Shown piece after piece: positions 39,921 to 48,180 of a stretch of 49,541 nucleotides of DNA. Every line of letters starts with the position of its first letter. Within the stretch, counting starts at the first letter, position 1. The translations under genes and the position numbers were made by a program. Source of the stretch: Calothrix sp. HK-06 (lineage in GTDB: Bacteria > Cyanobacteriota > Cyanobacteriia > Cyanobacteriales > Nostocaceae); the NCBI RefSeq assembly GCF_001904745.1, contig NZ_MRCD01000068.1, positions 1 to 49,541 of the forward strand, given 5' to 3'. The notes under the pieces were generated by a model. The model saw nothing but the letters and a program-made list of their open reading frames with translations. It was not told the DNA's origin and ran no database searches.

Positions 39921-42347
39921 GTGAACATCACCGCTTCAATAACCAAAATGCTGAAACTGGCTATTTTGTGCCTGATGGTGTTCCTGCTGTGGACAAGTAA
40001 TAGCTGGGCACTAGTTACTGTAGATGAAAAAATTGCTCCTCTGGTTGAAAAATTAATCGATAACAACGCGCGTGTTCGTTTAGAAGCGCACGATGCACTT
40101 GTAAGTATTGGTTCCGGTGCAGTTCCCGCACTTGTAGAAACTTTAAATAATCCAGATTGTAATATACGTTGGCGCGCAGCTTGGGTATTAGGAGATATGG
40201 GCGCCGAAGCTGCATCTTCCGTTCCAGCACTGACGCTCAGTTTACAAGATGTAGATGCCCAAGTACGGATGTATGCTGTATTGGCATTAGGCGCCATTGG
40301 TACGCAAGCAAAACCAGCAGTTCCAGCTTTAATGGCAGCGTTACAAGATAAAGAACTGTACGTTCGGATTTATGCAGCTTCGGCATTAAGAAGAATAGGT
40401 ATGGAAGCAAAAGTAGCTGTTCCATCTTTAATAAACGCACTCAAAGATGATAACCCGCGCGTTCGTAAAAATGCCGCTTTGGCTTTGGGTGCAATGGGAA
40501 CTGAGGCAACTTCTGCTGTAAAAGATATGATTCCGTTGTTAAATGATAGCGAATATTATGTCAGGTATGGAACGGTAAAAGGGCTAGGTGGTATTATTGG
40601 CGCCTATCAGGATGTTGCCGATAAATTACCAAGTGCTAAGTTAACAAAGGTAATTACTGACTTTGAGCAAGTTACAAAAATTTTAGAAGAACATAAACAG
40701 AATTTTACTGAAATTGACGCTGCAAGAATCCGGCGCCCGTTGGAAGCTTTGAAATCTGAGAAAGAAACGCGGTTATTTGATAGAGTAGTCGAATGGCTTC
40801 TCAAGCATAAGTTACTTTTGGGTATTGCAGCATATGTGACTTTGTTGCCTACACTGTGGTTTATACTGCTGCGAGTCAAACCTATATGGCTATTAAAGAT
40901 TAATAATGCTCTTAAGCCTTACACTGATTTTTCATTACCGTTTATTAGTATAAACGTACCTTTAAGATATGTGTTATTTGTTGGATGGTTTCATTATCAT
41001 CCTAAAGTACTTGATGCGTGGGTAAATAAATATATTGAATCAGCGCGCGAACAGTTTCCCAAAAAAGATACTGTTAGTAATCGTAATACCTATATTTCCA
41101 TTCCAGTTGTGCTTGATGGTAATACCGTAGCACAACTGGCGCCGGATAATTTACGTGCTACTTTTTCAAAACAGCGTAGTTGCTTGATAATATCAGGCGA
41201 AGGTGGAATTGGTAAAACCAGTTTGGCTTGTCAAGTTGCTAACTGGGGAATGAGTGATATTGTAGATAAACGCTTGTGTCGGCATTTAATGTTACCTGTG
41301 CTGTTAGAAGAAGACTTTCGCACGGTAGATGGAAAGTCATCATTGAAAGAAGCTATTCGTGGACAGTTACAAGCATTAATAGACGAACCAGAACCAATAT
41401 GCGAGGAATTACTAGTTAAGCTGTTACGAAAACAACGTATATTAGTAATAGTAGACCGTTTCTCTGAATTAAATACTACTACGCGCGAAGCATTACAACC
41501 AGACTCACCAGACTTTCCAGTTAATGCGCTGGTTATTACATCACGGTTAGAAGAAAAATTAGGAAGGGTAAATAAAACTAACATTAAGCCATTGCGAATT
41601 GAAGCAAATAAACTTTCCTCATTTATGGAAGCTTATTTAATGCAACGTGGAAAGCGTGATAAATTTACAGACCAAGAATTTTTTGACGCTTGTAATCGTT
41701 TGTCCTTAATGGTCAGTCACAGTAATATTACGGTGCTACTAGCAAAATTATATGCCGAGCAGCTCATAGCCAATGTTGAGAACCAAATTGTATATGATAT
41801 TCCGCAAACAATACCAAATTTGATGCTTGGGTATCTTAACGAATTAAACCGCGATATCGCCAGTGAAAAACTTGATGATAGAATTATACATCTAGATACA
41901 AAAGCAATAGCTTGGGAATGTTTACAGCGTAATTATCAACCAGGTACAACTTCGCGCATGGATGCTGTTGCTGCTTTATCAACTATAAACCCTTTAGATG
42001 TAGACAGGCGCCTCGACTACCTCGAAAATCGTCTACATTTAATTCAAACCGTTGGTTCCGCAAAAGATAAAATTAGGTTTTGTCTCGACCCATTAGCTGA
42101 GTACTTAGCTGCTTTGCATGTTGTAGAGATATACGGTAACAACGATGGTAAATGGCGTTCGGGTTTTTTGAAAAAAGCTGATGATTTAGTAAAAGCCAAT
42201 GGGCAGGACATCATTAAAGGGTTTTTATTGGCAGTTTATGATTGCTACTTATCACAAATTATAGGCGCCAAACCTTCTGATTTTGTAATAGTTAGATTAA
42301 GTAAGCTGACAGGTGTTACAAGTGCGGTACAATCAGTGGCGCCGTGA
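39921..42347 (+). CDS. Signal peptide-HEAT repeat-TM-NACHT NTPase
   Basis: An 808-residue protein with GTG start. Residues 8-30 form a signal peptide (MLKLAILCLMVFLLWTSNSWA). Residues about 35-230 are five or six HEAT/PBS-lyase-like repeats with the pattern VRxxAAxALGxxGxEAxxAVPxL. A charged helical region follows, then a strong membrane helix (LLLGIAAYVTLLPTLWFILL, about 298-317) and a second hydrophobic patch near 338-358. A NACHT-type NTPase begins near 385, with Walker A GEGGIGKTS (426-434) and Walker B RILVIVDRFSEL. A helical C-terminal part follows (FCLDPLAEYLAALHV). If the signal works, the HEAT domain faces the periplasm and the NACHT domain the cytoplasm. No known effector domain. 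Function inferred only: transmembrane sensing. Confidence 0.8.
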   Translation: MNITASITKMLKLAILCLMVFLLWTSNSWALVTVDEKIAPLVEKLIDNNARVRLEAHDALVSIGSGAVPALVETLNNPDCNIRWRAAWVLGDMGAEAASSVPALTLSLQDVDAQVRMYAVLALGAIGTQAKPAVPALMAALQDKELYVRIYAASALRRIGMEAKVAVPSLINALKDDNPRVRKNAALALGAMGTEATSAVKDMIPLLNDSEYYVRYGTVKGLGGIIGAYQDVADKLPSAKLTKVITDFEQVTKILEEHKQNFTEIDAARIRRPLEALKSEKETRLFDRVVEWLLKHKLLLGIAAYVTLLPTLWFILLRVKPIWLLKINNALKPYTDFSLPFISINVPLRYVLFVGWFHYHPKVLDAWVNKYIESAREQFPKKDTVSNRNTYISIPVVLDGNTVAQLAPDNLRATFSKQRSCLIISGEGGIGKTSLACQVANWGMSDIVDKRLCRHLMLPVLLEEDFRTVDGKSSLKEAIRGQLQALIDEPEPICEELLVKLLRKQRILVIVDRFSELNTTTREALQPDSPDFPVNALVITSRLEEKLGRVNKTNIKPLRIEANKLSSFMEAYLMQRGKRDKFTDQEFFDACNRLSLMVSHSNITVLLAKLYAEQLIANVENQIVYDIPQTIPNLMLGYLNELNRDIASEKLDDRIIHLDTKAIAWECLQRNYQPGTTSRMDAVAALSTINPLDVDRRLDYLENRLHLIQTVGSAKDKIRFCLDPLAEYLAALHVVEIYGNNDGKWRSGFLKKADDLVKANGQDIIKGFLLAVYDCYLSQIIGAKPSDFVIVRLSKLTGVTSAVQSVAP

Positions 42348-42369
42348 TTTTATTAATGATTTATATATA

Positions 42370-42446
42370 TCTTGTGGAACAGGCATCCCTGCCTGTCATA
42401 AAATTATAAATCTTATAGAACGGGCAAGGATGCCCATTCCACAAGA
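42370..42446. repeat. Family A hairpin repeat, full double copy
   Basis: The left half is TCTTGTGGAACAGGCATCCC, then TGCCTGTC; the right half is AGAACGGGCAAGGATGCCCA, then TTCCACAAGA. The two halves are inverted over 77 bp, the best preserved double unit. It lies between the convergent HEAT-NACHT and xisI gene ends. Confidence 0.8.
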
Positions 42447-42456
42447 GCAATATTAT

Positions 42457-42792
42457 TTAAGCAACAGCATAACCAGTATATTGTCTAACATTAGGATGAT
42501 GAAACGCTAAAACAATCTTGTCTTTAGGCACACCAGCAGCCACTAAATCATCAGTTATTCCATCTTCTATTCCATCTCGATAAATCCAAATTTTGCCGTT
42601 TTTAATAATAACATCAACTACACATCCATGAATTCTTAAATCTTTATCCCAACCATAAATCATCAATATATAATGATTTCTATCTTGGTTGATAACAATT
42701 TCAGATTCAATCTCACCATATGAGTAAGGGATATCAGCATGATGCTTCAAAATTTTATAAATATTTTCTCGATAAAACTCTAATGTATCCAT
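42457..42792 (-). CDS. xisI: XisI-family protein
   Basis: A 111-residue protein opening MDTLEFYRENIYKILKHHAD and continuing ESEIVINQDRNHYILMIYGW, then RIHGCVVDVIIKNGKIWIYR with DGIEDGITDDLVAAGVPKDK and IVLAFHHPNVRQYTGYAVA. This is the full XisI pattern and length. XisH and XisI were first described as accessory factors for excision of the fdxN element in Anabaena, but many copies lie elsewhere and their general role is unknown. AAGGAGATTACTCA before the ATG is a strong ribosome site. It overlaps the end of a broken xisH, the usual order, so XisI may now act alone or with an XisH from another locus. Confidence 0.93.
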   Translation of the reverse strand: MDTLEFYRENIYKILKHHADIPYSYGEIESEIVINQDRNHYILMIYGWDKDLRIHGCVVDVIIKNGKIWIYRDGIEDGITDDLVAAGVPKDKIVLAFHHPNVRQYTGYAVA

Positions 42793-43138
42793 TGAGTAAT
42801 CTCCTTTTTTTCAGGATCGAACACAATTAATCTAACTACAGTTCGTCTCATTATTAATTGACAAATGGGTTCTGAAAAGAAATCGCGGAATATAACTTTA
42901 GTGACTGCTAAATAAACTAAACGCTCTGGCTCTTGCTCCTCCAAAATTTTAGAGTAAAGTACGTATTGACCTAGAGCTTCTTACAAATCACGAATTGGAG
43001 AAGCACCGACAAAACTTTTTATCTCAACTGCTATTTTACGTCCTTCTTTCTCGGCTGCAAATAGTTTTTCTGCTCCTAAATCAACAAAAACTATTATTTT
43101 AGGGTTACATCCACCGTATAAACGTCCGTATACAGGTT
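42780..43138 (-). pseudogene. xisH: xisH, truncated and with an in-frame stop
   Basis: The minus strand reads VDLGAEKLFAAEKEGRKIAV, EIKSFVGASPIRDL, a TAA codon (42981-42983), then EALGQYVLYSKILEEQEPER, LVYLAVTKVIFRDFFSEP and finally VVRLIVFDPEKKEITQWIH before TAG. This is clearly XisH from its second strand to its end, but the start region is replaced by unrelated text (PVYGRLYGGCNPK) and an upstream stop. The end overlaps the start of xisI by 13 bp. EIKSFVG contains the E-x-K of its restriction-like fold. Two lesions make it a pseudogene; codon and frame are otherwise well kept, so the loss looks recent. Confidence 0.85.
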
Positions 43139-43172
43139 ATGGTGTAGCGTAGTATTTTATTATATAAACGCA

Positions 43173-43202
43173 TGTAGAGACGTGACATGTCACGTCTCTA
43201 CA
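43173..43202. repeat. Family B perfect palindrome
   Basis: TGTAGAGACGTGACA and its exact complement meet without a loop, 30 bp in all. Related copies: 17116-17161 and 24193-24215. On the minus strand it follows the next gene's stop by about 45 bp and may terminate it. Confidence 0.75.
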
Positions 43203-43246
43203 TTTATGTTATTCAATATTATTGGCGACTATTTTGTTCTACTAGT

Positions 43247-43975
43247 TTACAGTTTTGCAGCGGTAGATTCTAAAATAGTTTTGAGTTGCTTTCTAAGTAC
43301 TTGTTCGGTTTGAGCTACTGTTGCTCCAGCTTTAGCAGCTTTTTTATCTGCTTCTGTTTGATATTCGTCTACAGGAGAAGGTTCACCGTTAGCCATTTTT
43401 GTTTTTGTGGCATTGTATGAAGTTTGTGCTGTTTCCCAACGTTGCTTAACTTGGGTGTAACGGTCGCCATATTGCGCTGTTAATTTATCATCCCAGTTAG
43501 CCAATAAATCTTTGAGGGAAACATAATCTTTCTGAAGACTTACAGATAATTTGCCTCTTAGAGCGTTGAAAACTGTTAAGAGTAAAGACATTATACGATT
43601 GCGGGGTGCTTTTTGCTTTTGGGTTTCGACTGCAACAAGAGCGCCATCTACAGCATCTAAAATTTGTTGTTCACCAATAGCTTGGTTGGTAACTGTTTGC
43701 TGTTGAGTATTGCTATCTTTTACTCCTGCAATGGCGCCTTCCATTGCTGCCATTGCTTCATCCTTAGCTTGCTGACCCTTGGTCTTGAAATTTTCTATAA
43801 CAACTGTAACGGCATCCTTAGCAATATTACGAATATCTCCAGAACCACCTTTAAGCTCATTTACAGCTTCATTGACTGCAACTTGGACAATTTCACGGAT
43901 TCTTTTAGTTCTGGCGCCGCCTGTTTCTTTGACTTGTGCTAAATCTTGAGCAATACGTTCTTTAATTGTAGACAT
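43247..43975 (-). CDS. Helical protein of unknown function
   Basis: A 242-residue, Ala/Lys/Gln-rich protein with no signal peptide. It is predicted from composition to be almost all helical: MSTIKERIAQDLAQVKETGG, TKRIREIVQVAVNEAVNELK, then a repeat-like part with IRNIAKDAVTVVIENFKTKG and KDEAMAAMEGAIAGVKDSN. The C-terminal half has RWETAQTSYNATKTKMANGE and a final coiled coil. It resembles apolipoprotein- or phasin-type amphipathic proteins in texture only. I do not recognise the family. AGGAGG lies just upstream of the ATG (complement of 43984-43990). It lies 90 bp behind a DUF1232 gene on the same strand, so both may be one operon. Confidence 0.7.
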   Translation of the reverse strand: MSTIKERIAQDLAQVKETGGARTKRIREIVQVAVNEAVNELKGGSGDIRNIAKDAVTVVIENFKTKGQQAKDEAMAAMEGAIAGVKDSNTQQQTVTNQAIGEQQILDAVDGALVAVETQKQKAPRNRIMSLLLTVFNALRGKLSVSLQKDYVSLKDLLANWDDKLTAQYGDRYTQVKQRWETAQTSYNATKTKMANGEPSPVDEYQTEADKKAAKAGATVAQTEQVLRKQLKTILESTAAKL

Positions 43976-44065
43976 ATGATATTCCTCCTAATTTTCTTAA
44001 TTAAAATAATGACGTGTGTTTAAAATGTACACAGATAATAAAATACAAGTAAATCGTAATTGTGT

Positions 44066-44386
44066 TTAATTTACAGTCACAGCTTCAACATCAATTACAT
44101 TATTTACTACATTATATACTTTGTTAGTATTGACTTCGGTATAAGTATCATGCTTTTTGCGGTTTTGAAGTTTATCCATAACAATTTGCGATACTTCAGC
44201 AACTAAAAAGGTAGCAATTACACCATCATCAATAAGTCCTAAAAATGGTATAGCATCTGGAACTATATCTATAGGACTAATGAAATAAAATAACGCTGCA
44301 ACAACTGCTGCCCAACGATACTTAGGATTACGTAAAGCTTTACGAATTCCGTTTTGCAATACCTGTGTAATAAACTGCTTTCTCAT
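44066..44386 (-). CDS. DUF1232 (YkvA-like) membrane protein
   Basis: A 106-residue protein. Its core, KYRWAAVVAALFYFISPIDI then VPDAIPFLGLIDDGVIATFL, is the DUF1232 signature (YxxSPxDxIPDxIPxxGxxDD) with one or two membrane helices. The C-terminal 40 residues are hydrophilic and Asn/Val-rich. AGGAAGT (minus strand) precedes the ATG. The function of DUF1232 is unknown; it is found with stress and membrane proteins. It leads a probable two-gene unit with the helical protein downstream. Confidence 0.88.
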   Translation of the reverse strand: MRKQFITQVLQNGIRKALRNPKYRWAAVVAALFYFISPIDIVPDAIPFLGLIDDGVIATFLVAEVSQIVMDKLQNRKKHDTYTEVNTNKVYNVVNNVIDVEAVTVN

Positions 44387-44519
44387 TTATACTTCCTTTG
44401 CCTCACAAATTTATATTGACAGATATATCTCAAAAAATCTGGTGTAGATAACCATCAATAAATTCGTAAAAACACACCGTCCGCCTTCTGTAGTGCCAAC
44501 CGTACATATTGTGTAGTAT

Positions 44520-44546
44520 CTTGTGGAACGGGCATCCTTGCCCGCC
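44520..44546. repeat. Family A hairpin repeat, single copy
   Basis: CTTGTGGAACGGGCATCC then TTGCCCGCC, in the gap between the GH19 gene end and the DUF1232 gene start. Confidence 0.7.
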
Positions 44547-44615
44547 CCCTATATTAAACTAAAAATATTTACAAACATAACTTTTGACTACCTAAATTTT
44601 AGTCAAAAATATTAC

Positions 44616-45548
44616 TTATTTGTATGGTTCCATACGGTCGCAGTAAATGTTATCGCCTATACTCACACCCAACATCTGGCAAAAATGCTGGTAAAAACCG
44701 ACTCTATCATTTACTTGAGGAGGGGTGGGTTTGCCGCATTCAAGACCACCATTAATGATGTTAATGGTCATGCCAAAGCCTGGGGCGCGTCCCTTGCTTC
44801 CATCGTCACTCAATGGCGCCCAACGACCACTCATTACATCATGGCAAGAAGGCTTGGGTAGTTGGGGAGTCATCCAGAACCACAAGGCAGTTTGAAAGGC
44901 AATATTACCATCCGACTTTACAGAGTCAGGATTGTTGAGCAAATCAATGCCCAAAGCTTGGCCTGCTGCACCATAGATATAGTTCCACGATAATTGAATC
45001 GGACCGCGACCGTAATATGACTGACCTGGCGCACATGGATATGTTGCATTCGAGGGGTCACAGTAATTGCTTTGAGGATTTTGCTCTTCAATAAAGTGCA
45101 AACCCCAGGCAAAACGTCCATCAGGGGCAGCATCCCAACCTCCCGTTGTTTCGTGGGCTATATTCGCCAGAAATGCTGCCGCCTCACGTTTACGTTGCTC
45201 ATCCGAACCCTCGTTGCAAAAGCTAGGGTACTTACTCGTTGCTCTCACCAGACTGTCGTAACTATACAAAGCGTTACGATGGGGAAACATCGCTTCATAA
45301 GTTTGTTGCGATACGATATTGCCAAAACCAGCACCTGATGGCAGTGGTGGAGATGGAGGAACCGTACCATTGGGAAGGCAAATCTCCTGACCCACTTGTA
45401 AATTACTAGCGTCATTGTCTGTCATTTGGCTACCATCTGGCTTCTTAATTTCGCGCCAACGGTTGCCATCACCCAATTTCTGCTGGGCAATATTAAAAAG
45501 CGTATCTCCAGGTTGAATGGTGTATGAACTACCAATTGCACAAGACAT
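44616..45548 (-). CDS. LysM-GH19 chitinase/muramidase-like enzyme
   Basis: A 310-residue enzyme. Residues 8-60 are a LysM-like module (SYTIQPGDTLFNIAQQKLGD ... ASNLQVGQEICLP). A Pro-rich linker leads to a GH19 domain (about 75-305) with the catalytic Glu in AAAFLANIAHETTGGWD, then QSYYGRGPIQLSWNYIYGAA and ALWFWMTPQLPKPSCHDVM. GH19 enzymes cleave chitin or, in phages and bacteria, peptidoglycan. I placed the start at ATG 45548 (MSCAIGSS), with TGGAGAAATTTT before it; an upstream frame adds 48 residues without support. No signal peptide is visible, which is odd for a wall enzyme. The LysM part is nearly identical to that of the neighbouring CAP gene. Confidence 0.9.
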   Translation of the reverse strand: MSCAIGSSYTIQPGDTLFNIAQQKLGDGNRWREIKKPDGSQMTDNDASNLQVGQEICLPNGTVPPSPPLPSGAGFGNIVSQQTYEAMFPHRNALYSYDSLVRATSKYPSFCNEGSDEQRKREAAAFLANIAHETTGGWDAAPDGRFAWGLHFIEEQNPQSNYCDPSNATYPCAPGQSYYGRGPIQLSWNYIYGAAGQALGIDLLNNPDSVKSDGNIAFQTALWFWMTPQLPKPSCHDVMSGRWAPLSDDGSKGRAPGFGMTINIINGGLECGKPTPPQVNDRVGFYQHFCQMLGVSIGDNIYCDRMEPYK

Positions 45549-45681
45549 AAAATTTCTCCATATATAATAACGTTTCGGCATTAAATGAGATTTTTCGCTC
45601 TTGAGTTTACGCACGTTTATGCAACCTGATTCATCGCTCCGGTGCTTCGAGCGCAAAAAAATGTCCCGATAAAATCGCTCG

Positions 45682-45712
45682 TCCCCACCCATATTCTTGG
45701 GTTGGGTGGGGA
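45682..45712 (-). terminator. GC-rich hairpin between the CAP and GH19 genes
   Basis: TCCCCACCCA (45682-45691) pairs with TGGGTGGGGA (45703-45712), loop 11. It begins 20 bp after the CAP gene stop, and on the minus strand GATTTTAT follows a little downstream. Probable terminator. Confidence 0.6.
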
Positions 45713-45732
45713 GGATTCAAATTAACCAATAG

Positions 45733-46365
45733 TTAAAAAACAGGTTGACCTGTAAAGTTTCCAGGAGGATTATATTGACAAACTAGATAATCATTGCGCC
45801 CATCACTGGCTATTGCACAACCAACTTCGGTTGTGTTTCTCCAAACTACTTGAGTGTAGTGACCAACATCTGTCCAATTACCAGTACTGGAAACATTGGG
45901 GAAATTACCACGAACAAAAAATTTTTTTTCATTACCCCAAGAATCTACCATTCGAGAGTAAGAAAATCTTTTGGTAGTACCCATCCAAAGGTTTTCACCA
46001 ACACCACGAGTTCCACTATGTTCAAACTTACCGCTTGCAGCTAAATTATTTGCCCATTGTTGAGCGCTTGAGGCTAAGGTATTTGACCAACGAATTGAAC
46101 TAACACCAACTTCTGCTCTGTAGTGATTATGGGCTGCTAATATTTCGTCAATCATGGCATTTCCAGAACCGCTATGCCCATTTCCTCCGGGTAGGCAAAT
46201 TTCTTGACCTACTTGTAAATTGGATGCTTCTTGTTCTGAAAAAGGTGAACCATCTGGTTTCTTAATTTCACGCCAACGGTTGCCATCACCCAATTTTTGC
46301 TGGGCAATGTTAAAAAGTGTATCTCCAGGTTGGATGGCGTAGGAACTACCAATTGCACAAGACGT
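45733..46365 (-). CDS. LysM-CAP (SCP/PR1) protein with ACG at the start position
   Basis: About 210 residues. The N-terminal LysM (SYAIQPGDTLFNIAQQKLGD) is followed by a CAP domain: MIDEILAAHNHYRAEVGVSS, LASSAQQWANNLAASGKFEH with SGTRGVGENLW, GHYTQVVWRNTTEVGCAI and LVCQYNPPGNFTGQPVF. CAP proteins are usually secreted; no signal peptide is seen. The sister gene has GGAGAAATTTT-ATG-TCTTGTGCA; here the same place reads GGAGGAAATTT-ACG-TCTTGTGCA (46363-46365). So the natural start codon is ACG, or the gene has lost its start. A TTG at 46293 would cut the LysM in half. Confidence 0.75.
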   Translation of the reverse strand, partial: TSCAIGSSYAIQPGDTLFNIAQQKLGDGNRWREIKKPDGSPFSEQEASNLQVGQEICLPGGNGHSGSGNAMIDEILAAHNHYRAEVGVSSIRWSNTLASSAQQWANNLAASGKFEHSGTRGVGENLWMGTTKRFSYSRMVDSWGNEKKFFVRGNFPNVSSTGNWTDVGHYTQVVWRNTTEVGCAIASDGRNDYLVCQYNPPGNFTGQPVF

Positions 46366-46579
46366 AAATTTCCTCCTATATTGTGTAATGTATTGTGTGT
46401 AGGTTTCTATTAGTTAATAGGTGCGACCAAAGTTGACTTATGCACTTTGTCAGCTAGAAGCATTCCGTGAGAGGCAAAAAAATCTTTTAAAAAAGTGATA
46501 AAACTTCTTTAAGCACAATTTCCATAAGGGTTGATAATTTTCATTTTGTGACATTTTTATTCTCCAAGAAGAGTCTTTT

Positions 46580-47173
46580 CTAACAAGTTTTAGCTTTTAA
46601 CCTTGCCCTTTGAAAAAATAGATAAATACAAATGAAGTTAATTAGTAATTCCAATGGAGTTAAATAGCTCCAATGTCCAAACATTTTATCTATAATATGC
46701 CAGGGAAGAATAAATATTATTAGGTAGGTTAGTTGATGCAGCTTTACCCAGTTTTTCTTTAATGCTTTTACGCTCCAATCGTTGGAAGTCACTGCGAGTA
46801 GCGTCATGATGAAGAATATTGAAATACCTTGAAAGTAGTGAACATAAGTACTGGGAGCTAGTAAGTTAATATTTTTTTGCACTACCATTAGTAAGGCATG
46901 GTTTGAACCTAGTACATATGATGCGATACCAACATGGCGCCTGTTTTTGAGTAGCCAAACTAAAGTTTTATTACCGCGCATGTTTGGAAAAACAGTTCTG
47001 CATATGCTTGGTGCCAGAGTTGCTGTGTAAACTAGTAATGCCAAGCAACCAAGAAAGTTAGCTAGAGGTACAGGTCTAAAATATAAACCTAGAAGTAAAA
47101 ATGCGATGTAGCTGCTTAAACTTAGAGCTAAAAATATTAGTGATTTCTTGCCCTTGTCAATATTTGTAGGCAT
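46580..47173 (-). CDS. Ferric reductase-like transmembrane protein (MsrQ/YedZ type)
   Basis: A 197-residue membrane protein with about six helices. His residues placed for heme binding are in LLKNRRHVGIASYVLGSNHA and KKNWVKLHQLTYLIIFILPW (H pair spacing typical of the family), plus WHIIDK. The overall design equals the ferric reductase-like domain of MsrQ/YedZ, b-type heme proteins that feed electrons to periplasmic repair enzymes. No MsrP gene is nearby. I took ATG 47173 (MPTNIDKGKK); a TTG at 47260 would add 29 residues. Isolated gene. Partner unknown. Confidence 0.72.
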   Translation of the reverse strand: MPTNIDKGKKSLIFLALSLSSYIAFLLLGLYFRPVPLANFLGCLALLVYTATLAPSICRTVFPNMRGNKTLVWLLKNRRHVGIASYVLGSNHALLMVVQKNINLLAPSTYVHYFQGISIFFIMTLLAVTSNDWSVKALKKNWVKLHQLTYLIIFILPWHIIDKMFGHWSYLTPLELLINFICIYLFFQRARLKAKTC

Positions 47174-47767
47174 AACCAATTTAAAGATAGATAATAAGGG
47201 ACTAGAAAATGTAACAAAATCTTTTCCTTGTATATCTTCTATAGATGTAAGCAGTATCAACTTATTCAGTTAGGTTACATGGGATAAAATTAAGTTAAAA
47301 CGGATTGTTGAGAAAAGCTTTTGTTTGGCTTATTCCTTTTAGCTGTGACTACCATCTTGATAGGAGATGCAGGCGCCGTCACTAAACCACGGCGCCCAGC
47401 TTTTGAAATTAAATACTTTTATAATCTACTGTTCTTGTGGGATGGTCATCTTTGTCTGTCTTATGTTCTTGGGGCAGGCAGGGATGCCCGCTCCACAAGA
47501 AGGGTGTTTACTTGGGTAAGTAAATAGGTTCTAATATTTTGACACTTATGTTGCAGTACTGCACTTATCACTATTTGATAGTCTCAAAATTTAGATCAAT
47601 TATTACGGATATAAAAATAATTTGTGCTTTTTAATTTTGCATTTGATTTTTGCATAATTACGTCTCAACAAGACCTATAAGATTATATAGAATAGTTAAA
47701 TATAATGAAATACATTAGTTCTATGTTTGATTGATTGAAGTTTACCTGCCTGTATATTTTGTAGATG
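47174..47767. other. Gene-free region before the IS element
   Basis: About 590 bp. It contains two GGCGCC sites 18 bp apart (47374 and 47392), the double family A repeat, and AT-rich sequence to the IS element. A plus-strand frame around 47321-47527 runs through the repeat and is not credible. Confidence 0.5.
47432..47501. repeat. Family A hairpin repeat, full double copy
   Basis: TTCTTGTGGGATGGTCATC at left faces GGATGCCCGCTCCACAAGAA at right, around TTATGTTCTT. The left half has decayed more. Structure as at 1231 and 42370. Confidence 0.75.
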
Positions 47768-47814
47768 AATTTTCTGGCGTTGCATAATAGAGGGATGAAT
47801 TGAGGTGTTCTACT

Positions 47815-48180
47815 ATGAATTGTCCATACTGTGAATCTACTGACATTAGAAAAAATGGTAAGCGCCGAGGTAAGCAAAATCACATATGTACTAATTGTGG
47901 GCGCCAATTTATAGATACCTACAGTCCTTCACGCGGATACTCAAACGAGAAAAAAATAGAATGTTTAAATGCATACGTTAATGGGGCCGGATTTAGAGCG
48001 ATTGAAAGGCAAACAGCAGTTCATCACACAACTATTATTAACTGGGTAAAACAAGTTGGCGAAAAATTACCCTCGGCACCACCGATTGATAAAATACCAT
48101 CCGTTGGAGAATTGGATGAACTAGAAACGTTTGTTGGCTCAAAAAAGCGAAAAGTTGCGTGCGGGGGTTCCCCCCGTTGA
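47815..48180 (+). CDS. IS1 transposase, N-terminal frame (InsA-like)
   Basis: A 121-residue product. A zinc finger (CPYCESTDIRKNGKRRGKQN ... CTNCGRQF) is followed by an HTH (FRAIERQTAVHHTTIINWVK) and the first catalytic Asp in GELDELETFVGSKK. It ends after a stretch with no family match (VACGGSPR). The frame breaks at A6G (48141-48147), where a -1 shift leads into the second frame. Start at ATG 47815; a TTG at 47800 is also in frame. Confidence 0.85.
   Translation: MNCPYCESTDIRKNGKRRGKQNHICTNCGRQFIDTYSPSRGYSNEKKIECLNAYVNGAGFRAIERQTAVHHTTIINWVKQVGEKLPSAPPIDKIPSVGELDELETFVGSKKRKVACGGSPR

Noticed and set aside
47321-47527. Plus-strand frame of 68 codons
   Set aside because: It runs through a family A repeat and has no similarity or ribosome site.
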